Positions 22,011 to 30,123 of a DNA stretch of 64,000 bases are shown in pieces. The DNA lies in NCBI RefSeq assembly GCF_037042905.1, contig NC_087254.1:10897103-10961102 (forward strand), given 5' to 3'. Within the stretch, counting starts at the first letter, position 1, and every line of letters begins with the position of its first letter. Origin of the DNA: Lytechinus pictus. Taxonomy: Eukaryota; Echinodermata; Echinoidea; Temnopleuroida; Toxopneustidae. The position numbers and the translations under genes were made by a program. A model generated the notes under the pieces. That model was not told the DNA's origin. It saw nothing but the letters and a program-made list of their open reading frames with translations, and did no database searches.

Positions 22011-25000
22011 ACATACCTTGCTTCAGGTCAGGTCAGGAGGCTTGTCAGGTCTGGAGACCTGACAGTTTTCTGCTACTGGTAACCTGGAAGCCAGTACTAC
22101 CTGTTTCAGGGTCGAGTCGACGGCGACTAAACCGTCTCCCCCACCTTTTCCTTTTGGGTTTCGGTGTGGAGGGTGGCTGGACACCCTGATGGAATGAAAA
22201 GTAAGATCCATCTTAAAGGGCGCTGGCTTAGGAGAGCCAACAGCGGCCATCCAGCAAATCAGGGTAGATGGAACTCTCCAGCCTTGGCAGGCCTTTCATC
22301 TAGGACAAGGAAAGTCTGATGTAAAACCTACGACTCGAGGACCTCGCTGTCACCGTCCCAGCTAGCTAGGCTATGGCAGATGAACCCCGGGTGTAAAGGG
22401 TGGGGCCAGGACTGCGCACACTGTACTCCACTTTAAACCTCCATAGCGCAGGCATAAAGGACATGTCCATGTCCAAAACGCCACCAAACTTACCAAGCCC
22501 TGTAGCGACGGGAAAGGGGCGAAATCGGCAGGTGGAAGATGTCACTGGAAGCCGCAGTTCCAATCCTGCATGCAGGCGGTTCAGGATATTGGTCGCCTGA
22601 TGTTGACCCAGAGACGACGGCATCATTCGGCAGCACCCTGAACGACCGAGCAGCCTTATCTAGGGACAGCACTGCTTGCTCCACACGGAGAGGGGCCTAG
22701 AAAAGGTGGCCTAACCAAAGCTCGTCTCTCATCACCCAGTTGGCTAGCCGCGGTCAACGGGCATCTTCTCACGCGGTCGAACAACAACAAAGAAAAAAGG
22801 TACACACCCACCTGTAAGGGTGTACAAACACTGAAACTAGCATGCTGGAACATCAGAACTATGCTTGACCGAACTGACAGCAACCGACCGGAACGTCGCT
22901 CTGCTCTTATCGCGCATGAACTATCAAGGCTTGATGTTGACATTGCTGCCCTAAGCGAAGTCCGCTTCTCAGAAGAAGGCAGCCTACATGAGCAGGGCGC
23001 TGGATACACCCTCTTCTGGTCAGGGAAACCTGCAACGGAAAGACGTCTAGCTGGCGTTGGTTTCATGCTCAAATCTTCCATCGCCTCCAAGCTGGAAAAC
23101 CTACCAACTGGTCATTCCGACCGCATCATGTCCATGCGCCTGCCTCTAAAGAACAAGCAGCATGCAACACTTTTTAGTGTGTATGCTCCGACTCTTCAAG
23201 CCGATCCTGCAGAAAAAGACATGTTCTACTCGGAACTCCGCAGACTTCTCCAAAGCACCCCTGCAGACGACAAGCTGTTAATTCTCGGCGACTTTAATGC
23301 TAGAGTAGGACAGGATGATGTCGCCTGGAAAGGAGTACTCGGAAGGCATGGTGTTGGAAAGTGTAACGACAACGGACGCTTGCTGCTGGAGCTCTGCATG
23401 GAACAACAACTTGTCATTACCAACACCGTCTTCCAGCAAAAGGACAGTCTCAAGACAACATGGATGCATCCTCGTTCTAAACACTGGCACCTCATTGACT
23501 ATGTCTTAGTGCGTGGACGTGACCTAAACGACATCCTTCACACCAGAGTGATGCCCAGCGCAGAATGTCATACTGACCATCGCCTAGTGCGCTGCAAACT
23601 CAGGATGCATTTCAAACCTAAGCTAAGAAAGGGAGGCCCCCGCAGGAAAAAGTTTGATCTCAACAAGCTACAGTCAGCTGAAGTGAAAGCTGAGTTCCAG
23701 GTAGGCATACAGGCCAAGCTTGAAAACAACAGCTGCCTAGAGGATCCTTCTCCTGAAACACTATGGAACTCGCTTAAAGCTTCCATTCTGCAGTCATCTG
23801 AGGAAACTATCGGGTTTTCCATAAAGAAGAGCAGAGATTGGTTTGACGAAAACAACAAAGAGATCCAGGAACTGCTGGAAAAGAAGAGATCGGCCCACCA
23901 GGCCCACCTGTCACATCCGTCCTGTCCTGTGAAGAAAGCTGCCTTCCGTCACATCTGCAACAACCTCCAGCGTAAGTTTCGTGTGATGCAAAATGAATGG
24001 TGGACCAAACTTGCAGCAAGAACACAGCAGTACGCCGATGCTGGTGACTACAGAAGCTTCTATGAAGCCATCAGGGCTGTTTATGGCCCCAGACACCAGG
24101 TTCAGAGTCCATTACGCAGTGCGGATGGACTGACACTCCTCAAAGACAAGACATCTATCCTTACCCGATGGTCTGAGCACTTCCAGGCACTCTTTGGAGC
24201 TGACCGGGTTGTCCAGGACTCAGCAACCCTCCGCATCCCCCAGCTGTCAGTCAAGGAGGAACTGGATGTACCGCCCTCTCTGCAAGAACTTACAAAAGCC
24301 ATTGAGCAGATGAAGAGTGGCAAAGCAGCAGGAGTTGATGGAATTCCACCTGAGATATGGAAATGTGGAGGACCAGTGTTACACAACAAGCTCCATGAAC
24401 TCCTTGCCTGTTGTTGGGAACAGGGCAAGCTACCAGGAGACCTCCGCGATGCAGTCATCATTACCTTATACAAGAATAAGGGGGAAAGGTCTGACTGCTC
24501 AAACTACAGGGGTATCACTCTACTGTCCATCGCAGGAAAAATCTTTGCCCGAGTGCTCTTGAATAGGCTAGTACCTGTCATCGCAGAAGACCACTTCCCA
24601 GAAACCCAGTGTGGCTTCAGAGCAAACCGAGGTACCACAGACATGGTCTTCGTCCTCCGTCAGCTCCAAGAGAAATGCCGGGAACAAAATAAAGGACTGT
24701 ACATAACGTTTGTCGACCTAACCAAGGCATTTGACACGGTGAGCAGAAAGGGCCTCTGGCTAATCTTGGAACGCCTCGGTTGTCCCCCAAGGTTCCTCAG
24801 TATGATCATCCAGCTGCATGAAAACCAGCGTGGCCAAGTCAGGTTAAACAGCCATCACTCCGAATCTTTCCCAATCACAAACGGTGTGAAACAGGGTTGT
24901 GTCCTTGCACCGACGCTGTTCAGTATCTTCTTCAGCGTAATGCTCAAGCAGGCCATGGAAGGTCTTGATGAAGACGAGGCTGTCTACATCCGCTACCGCC

Positions 25001-26072
25001 TCGATGGCAGTCTATTCAATCTCAGGAGACTGCAGGCCCACACAAAAACTTGTGAGCAAATATTTAGAGACCTTCTCTTTGCCGATGATGCTGCCCTCGT
25101 TGCCCATACTGAAAGAGCCCTGCAGTGCTTGACATCCTGCTTTGCGGAGGCTGCTCAACTCTTCGGACTCGAAGTCAGCTTGAAGAAGACGGAAGTCCTC
25201 CATCAACCTGCACCCCGGGAAGAGTACCGCCTTCCTCACATCACTATTGGCGAGACTGTGTTGAAGAGCGTTCACCAGTTTACCTACCTGGGATGTACAA
25301 TTACTTCAGACGCCAAGATTGACAGGGAAGTAGACAACAGACTGGCCAAAGCTAACAGTGCCTTCGGCAGACTGTACAAGCGGGTCTGGAGAAATAAGCA
25401 TCTGAAAAGGGGCACCAAGATCAGCATATACAGAGCTGTTGTCCTCACCACCCTACTGTACGGTTCTGAGTCGTGGGTAACTTACCGCCACCACATGCGA
25501 CTCCTGGAGCGTTTCCATCAGCGCTGTCTCCGGATCATCCTCAACATTCACTGGACCGACTATGTCACAAATGTTGAGGTCCTTGAACAGGCGGAGATCC
25601 CCAGTATCGAGGCCATGCTGCTGAAGACTCAGCTCTGTTGGGCAGGACACATCTCAAGAATGGAAGACCATCGCCTGCCCAAGATAGCCCTGTACGGCGA
25701 ACTTTCTACTGGCAATCGTGACAGAGGGGCTCCAAAGAAACGCTTCAAGGACATCCTGAAGAAGTCCCTCGGTACATGCCATATCGATCATTGCCAGTGG
25801 TCTACTCTGGCTGCTGACCGTGCTAGCTGGCGACATATAGTCCATCAGGCTGCCTCTTCTTTCGAGGAATCCCGAAAAGATCACCTGAGGGAGAAACGTC
25901 GCCGCAGAAAGAATCGCGAAGCCTCAGCAGCCACACCAAACGTGACTTTTGACTGCGGCCGCTGTGGCCGGGCCTGTCTATCACGTATTGGCCTTGTGAG
26001 TCACATGCGTGCCTGCAGTCGACGTGGACTGCCTTTATAAATCTTCGTTCGCGAAGCAAGCCAAGAGTAAAA
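22011..26072 (+). mobile_element. Nearly complete non-LTR retrotransposon (LINE), about 4.06 kb
   Basis: It has a GC-richer body than its surroundings, a long 5' leader (22011-22860), one large coding frame and a short 3' end (cttcgttcgcgaagcaagcc). The 12-base sequence acatacctaaat occurs on the left at 21991-22002 and on the right at 26073-26084, a likely target-site duplication, though the repetitive left flank makes its exact edge uncertain. The open frame and visible duplication suggest a recent insertion. The clade is uncertain: the endonuclease, RT and C-terminal finger recall RTE-related endonuclease-reverse transcriptases common in marine invertebrates. Confidence 0.88.
22861..26040 (+). 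CDS. LINE endonuclease-reverse transcriptase
   Basis: Encodes 1059 aa from the first ATG, with no internal stop. An apurinic-type endonuclease occupies about residues 1-250, with E33 in LSEVRF, GDFNARVG at 143-150, IDYVLV near 212 and TDH at 238-240. The reverse transcriptase spans about 470-830, with FVDLTKAFD at 617-625, GVKQGC at 675-680 and the catalytic FADD at 740-743. A C2H2-like finger lies near 1028-1052 (CGRCGRAC then HMRAC). The protein would nick target DNA and copy its own RNA there. The frame is open upstream to 22642 without an ATG and reads LACWNIRT just before the ATG. That segment supplies the conserved catalytic Asn of the endonuclease, so the true start is probably upstream and non-ATG, or the first ATG was lost. 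A 66-aa frame at 22400-22600 in the leader has no recognised domain. Confidence 0.9.
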   Translation: MLDRTDSNRPERRSALIAHELSRLDVDIAALSEVRFSEEGSLHEQGAGYTLFWSGKPATERRLAGVGFMLKSSIASKLENLPTGHSDRIMSMRLPLKNKQHATLFSVYAPTLQADPAEKDMFYSELRRLLQSTPADDKLLILGDFNARVGQDDVAWKGVLGRHGVGKCNDNGRLLLELCMEQQLVITNTVFQQKDSLKTTWMHPRSKHWHLIDYVLVRGRDLNDILHTRVMPSAECHTDHRLVRCKLRMHFKPKLRKGGPRRKKFDLNKLQSAEVKAEFQVGIQAKLENNSCLEDPSPETLWNSLKASILQSSEETIGFSIKKSRDWFDENNKEIQELLEKKRSAHQAHLSHPSCPVKKAAFRHICNNLQRKFRVMQNEWWTKLAARTQQYADAGDYRSFYEAIRAVYGPRHQVQSPLRSADGLTLLKDKTSILTRWSEHFQALFGADRVVQDSATLRIPQLSVKEELDVPPSLQELTKAIEQMKSGKAAGVDGIPPEIWKCGGPVLHNKLHELLACCWEQGKLPGDLRDAVIITLYKNKGERSDCSNYRGITLLSIAGKIFARVLLNRLVPVIAEDHFPETQCGFRANRGTTDMVFVLRQLQEKCREQNKGLYITFVDLTKAFDTVSRKGLWLILERLGCPPRFLSMIIQLHENQRGQVRLNSHHSESFPITNGVKQGCVLAPTLFSIFFSVMLKQAMEGLDEDEAVYIRYRLDGSLFNLRRLQAHTKTCEQIFRDLLFADDAALVAHTERALQCLTSCFAEAAQLFGLEVSLKKTEVLHQPAPREEYRLPHITIGETVLKSVHQFTYLGCTITSDAKIDREVDNRLAKANSAFGRLYKRVWRNKHLKRGTKISIYRAVVLTTLLYGSESWVTYRHHMRLLERFHQRCLRIILNIHWTDYVTNVEVLEQAEIPSIEAMLLKTQLCWAGHISRMEDHRLPKIALYGELSTGNRDRGAPKKRFKDILKKSLGTCHIDHCQWSTLAADRASWRHIVHQAASSFEESRKDHLREKRRRRKNREASAATPNVTFDCGRCGRACLSRIGLVSHMRACSRRGLPL

Positions 26073-26094
26073 ACATACCTAAATTATACAATAT

Positions 26095-26205
26095 GTTAGG
26101 ATATACGTCATATAGAACTTATTACATGTATATTACTTCCTATATTTGTTAGGATATACGTCATATAGAACTTATTACATATATATTACTTCCTATTTTT
26201 GTTAT
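26095..26205. repeat. Tandem duplication, 54-bp period
   Basis: The block gttaggatatacgtcatata, continuing to cttcctat, occurs twice in a row just after the LINE. Confidence 0.85.
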
Positions 26206-26398
26206 TAATTTTTTATATGAAGTACTGGTGTTTGGATAGGATATGAAAATGGATCGATATGAAGTTGAATACTATATACCCAATGACTGTATAAATGGTA
26301 TCACAGAAGTAACATACTGTTATGGATGGCTATATCGTAACGCACTACTGTATATCGCACCGCAACCACAGAACAGGCAGAGTGATCTGGGTGATTAT

Positions 26399-26705
26399 AG
26401 CCTCGTTCAGACGTGGGTTCCTAGTACTATAGTCAGAGTAAAACTCTATCAAGCATGGATTAAAATCCCAAAGATATTTATCTTATCACGACCAAGACGT
26501 AGGCTGTTTTGGTCGGAGGAAGGGTCGGACGAAGCTCAGTCAGAGGAAAGTTTGGAGTGCCCGTCTGGACAGAGCAACTCCGACCAACATGACCAATTAA
26601 GATACTCCTGGAAACAAGATAAATATCTTTTGAATTTTAAGCCATGCATACTAGAATATTTTACTCTAACTAGGATCCAAAGTCTGAACGAGGCTTCTGT
26701 TGGAG
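26399..26705. mobile_element. Foldback element with about 83-bp imperfect arms
   Basis: The left arm 26399-26481 (agcctcgttcagac to aaagatatttatctt) pairs with 26621-26705 (aagataaatatctttt to gtctgaacgaggct). The centre holds further self-complementary segments around ccaagac and ggtcgga. A 160-aa frame (26243-26725) reads through the structure; I do not regard it as a gene because more than half of it is the inverted repeat. Confidence 0.7.
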
Positions 26706-26759
26706 TAGGCCTACAAATTAAGTAACATATGTATGAGAGATCAAGCCTTATTTTCAAGT

Positions 26760-27235
26760 CTGCAGATTCCCTAAAAAATAGTCTAACGAAACATATATAT
26801 AGGAGTTAAGATACGAAAAAGATGACATGAGAAGGGAGAGCTATAATGATAACATAAAAGAGAAGGTGCAATCAAAATCGGATCAATGAGAGAAAGAATC
26901 AAAGAGAAGGGAAATGGTAGGACAACCTTAAAAAGGGAAAAAACATCGAGTACATTGTATAGTAATACGTTTTTGCTTGAATATAATTATTATTCAATGA
27001 TAAAAATAATAAACTGATTTAAATTATTCTTTGAAAAATCCATTCTTAAATCTGATACTGATATCATCAAATATCTCGTGGAATTTTGTTACTTATTAGT
27101 GGTTGTAGTGTTGTTTATGTTAAATTCAATATTTAAACGTTTATAATTTTGTATTTGTACCTAAATTTGTGTAACAGTGTTGATTTCTATATAAAGTTAT
27201 ACAGTTTTGCTGATTTGCTAGGTTTCAATCAGATT
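26760..27235. other. Stretch with no recognised gene
   Basis: AT-rich sequence without usable frames or clear repeats. Confidence 0.4.
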
Positions 27236-27239
27236 ATCG

Positions 27240-27425
27240 TTGAATTATAGGAGGTCTACTTCTTTTAAGCTTTGCTTTTCAGTTAAGTAGACCCCAACGA
27301 ATCTGTAAATATTTCATGCAGATTGTGTATATTATCTTCTACAATTAAAATGATTAATATGAATATTATATTTATAAATAAATGGATAAATGAATAAATG
27401 AATAAATGAATAAATGAATATGTGA
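27240..27425 (+). repeat. LINE 3' end with AATG tail
   Basis: The segment ggaggtctacttcttttaag then ctttgcttttcagttaagta resembles 48325-48370, and the end is an aaatgaat tetranucleotide tail. It looks like the 3' UTR of a CR1/L2-type LINE truncated to its tail. Confidence 0.5.
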
Positions 27426-27473
27426 TGCTTCAGAAATATTATCGGTGTGATACATGCAATATATCACACCTTT

Positions 27474-27625
27474 GACATCCACCATGGTGGATGTCTGGGG
27501 GTGGATGTCCGGGGGTAGATGTCCGGGGGGAAGATGTCCGGGGGGTAGAAATCCTAGGGGGTACTTGTCCTAAGGGGGTAGATGTCCGGAGGGTGGATGT
27601 CCAGGGGGTAGATGTCCTGATACGG
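27474..27625. repeat. G-rich minisatellite headed by a perfect palindrome
   Basis: About nine units of gggggtagatgtccg (15-17 bp) follow the 22-base perfect palindrome gacatccaccatggtggatg plus tc at 27474-27495. On the minus strand it reads as proline/serine/threonine repeats, a by-product. Confidence 0.8.
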
Positions 27626-27739
27626 TGATACATAATTATCTTTCCATCAATCGCTTAGATGGTACATTTGGAAGGGCGCCCTGCAACGTTGACCTATACA
27701 CAACAAAAACTGTAGTGTTGATAGATTTGTCAAGGACCA

Positions 27740-27970
27740 CATTGGCGGCGGAAGCCAAAAAATTTAGAGGGGGGCATCTGAAATTTTTGGATGGACACAG
27801 GGAAAATATTTGACAAGCCCCCCCCCCCCCCCCCAAAAAAAAAAAAGGTTATCAACCTAAATTTTAGGAGGGGATCGCGAAAATGTTTGACAAGCAACAA
27901 AAAAAGGGGGGGGGGGGACCGTCCCCCCAACCCTCAAATTTAGGCCCCCCCCCCGCTTCCGCCGCCTATG
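27740..27970. mobile_element. hAT-type MITE, 231 bp
   Basis: Ends CATTGGCGGCGGAAGC and GCTTCCGCCGCCTATG are inverted. The 8-bp duplication AAGGACCA lies at 27732-27739 and 27971-27978. The interior is mostly C, A and G tracts. Confidence 0.85.
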
Positions 27971-28262
27971 AAGGACCACACCAGTCATTTTACTCCGGTG
28001 TAAATATTTGGCGTTCGTTCAACACCTGTGGGTGTTATTACATAGCACATTTGGTTGTTTGTTTTACACTCTTTGGCGTTATGTTCAATCTCTAGGGTGT
28101 TATTTGAACACTTGTGAGTGTTGTTTTCTAGGGTCTTTATTGTGCCAAAATTGAACCTTCATGGAAATTTTATTTTTAATATTTCTATTAGACTGAATTT
28201 AGAAATATGATATATTTTTCCATAACATAACAAACATAATGCATTAGAAATATATCAATGTA

Positions 28263-28320
28263 ACATAAATATATATATACATATATATTATATATATATA
28301 TATATATATACACATATATG
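28263..28320. repeat. (AT)n microsatellite
   Basis: Interrupted TA tract. Confidence 0.85.
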
Positions 28321-28710
28321 TATATATTTATTTATTTAATGACGATTAATCATACGAGCGCACAGCGAGAACCTAAAAACTTGGTAACATAGGAACATGA
28401 AATAAGAACATTTTAAGGACTGTTTCTAGGAAATCATGACGAGGGTACATTATCTTACTCATCAAAATGCAAAATTACAAAATGTGTGGGTGTGTGGGGG
28501 AGGTGCAGTGGGTGCGTGCGTATGGTTGTGTGTTTTGTGAAGAGGTGCCTAGCTATGAAGTCAGGCAAGTTGAGATTACATGTAAAGAAAAGGGAAGAGT
28601 TAGAGCTAACTATATAAGGATTAATAAGGGGTGGATATAGGGGCGAGGAAAGTTGTAGATTGGATAGTTTGGATTTAAATTTTGGTAGGGCCAAGTATAA
28701 GATGAAATTT

Positions 28711-28898
28711 TGTACAACGCTGTTTACCTTGTGAAGCTTACAATAGTTGTTTAACTGTTTAATAATTGTACTTTATTTATTGAGAATTAAACATAATTTA
28801 AAAAAATTGTTTAAGATTTTAAACACTTGTTTAAAACTGTTTAAACAATTACGATAAGGCATAGTTTTTTTAAAACAGCGTTTTTTCTTTACTGTGTA
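28711..28898. mobile_element. Mariner-type MITE relative
   Basis: Left gtacaacgctgttta and right aaacagcg, a T-rich run, then actgtgta are inverted. The interior is rich in gtttaaa. It resembles 16081-16458 and 51152-51410. Confidence 0.55.
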
Positions 28899-28913
28899 GA
28901 GGACATGAATTAA

Positions 28914-29516
28914 AGGACAAGTCCACCCCGACAAAAAGTTGATTTGAATAAAAAGAGAAAAATCCAATAATCATAACACTGAAAATTTCATCAAAATCGG
29001 ATGTAAAATAAGAAAGTTATGACATTTTAAAGTTTCGCTTAATTTCACACAACAGTTATATGCACATCCTGGCCAGTATGCAAATGAGGGGACTGATGAC
29101 ATCACGCACTCACTATTTCTTTTGTATTTTATTATCTGAAATATGAAATATTCTGATTTTCTCACCCATGTCATTTGAAATCGAGCTTTATTCCTCCCTG
29201 AACTTGTGGAATTAACATTGTTTAACATTATGTAGTTCAGTCAAGTTTTACATTATTGTCAATTCTGTATAAATTGAAATATTGTATAATTCAAACAATA
29301 AAAAACAAAAGAAATAGTGAGTGATGAACATCATAGACTCTCGCATTTGCATATCACCGAGTTGTGCATATAACTGTTTTGAGAAAAATATGCGAAACTT
29401 TAAAATGTCATAACTTTCTTATTTTACATCCGATTTTGATAAAGTTTTCAGTGTTGTGCTTGTTAGATTTTTCTCTTTTTATTCAAATCAACATTTTTCT
29501 GGGGTGGACTTGACCT
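28914..29516. mobile_element. TTAA-flanked MITE, 603 bp, 0.4 kb upstream of the Ig gene promoter
   Basis: It is bounded by TTAA at 28910-28913 and 29517-29520. Terminal sequence AGGACAAGTCCACCCC pairs with GGGGTGGACTTGACCT, and the inverted arms extend for about 200 bp (aagaaagttatgacatttta appears in both arms, in opposite orientation). TTAA duplications point to a piggyBac-type mobiliser. The same family occurs in intron 1 of the transporter-like gene. Confidence 0.82.
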
Positions 29517-29907
29517 TTAAGAAGTACATTCAAGATTAGGTATTCAAAATATTTATTCAATTTCCATATGAACAAAAAAGGCAAATGCAAAACAAATCAA
29601 AATAGGCATATTATATAACTGATATTCAGCGATATCTCACAACATATTTTCATATCCGAGAGAGCATGGTATCAAATTGCGAAAGTGACGCCCATCTAGT
29701 TTTTTTTTAATAGACATAACGGTTAATTAGTTATTTCTCCGTGCATGCATAAATCTACCGGTACATGTACATCGATGTTTTAGAATATCAAGGAAATTTG
29801 TTTTCAAAGTAAGAGTGCGCTCTCTATCGTTCGAACCATTCAATAAAAGAAGTGAGCAGCTTATTATGATTAATCCTGATTGCTTGTACCCGTGTATTCG
29901 TGAGAGG

Positions 29908-29945
29908 TATATAAAGTTAGACATCGGTCATAAAAATCATCATTT
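29908..29945 (+). promoter_or_regulatory. Core promoter of the Ig receptor gene (TATA box and initiator)
   Basis: TATATAAAG lies at 29908-29916. A TCATTT initiator-like match has its A at 29942, about 32 bases downstream of the TATAAA start. This spacing is normal for RNA polymerase II. It would give a 5' UTR of about 180 bases before the ATG at 30124 if unspliced. A possible splice acceptor (tttttcattctag) ends at 30061. Confidence 0.5.
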
Positions 29946-30123
29946 TAGCTGGTAGTAATGATATTGAATGCTGCTGCTGTCAGTTGGAAATTACTTGTGT
30001 TATGGACTACCGGCGAACATTTTACTAAGAACTAGCTAAGAGATCGATTTTTTCATTCTAGTGAAGCCAGTATATTTCAAACAGAGTTTATTATTACAGT
30101 CATTGTTCATCTTTGCTGTCAGG

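Noticed and set aside
22400-22600. LINE ORF1 protein
   Set aside because: Only 66 aa, without a zinc knuckle or coiled coil; it lies in the LINE leader and may be an upstream frame only.
26243-26725. 160-aa open frame
   Set aside because: More than half of it is an imperfect inverted repeat; no domain, and the composition fits repeat read-through.
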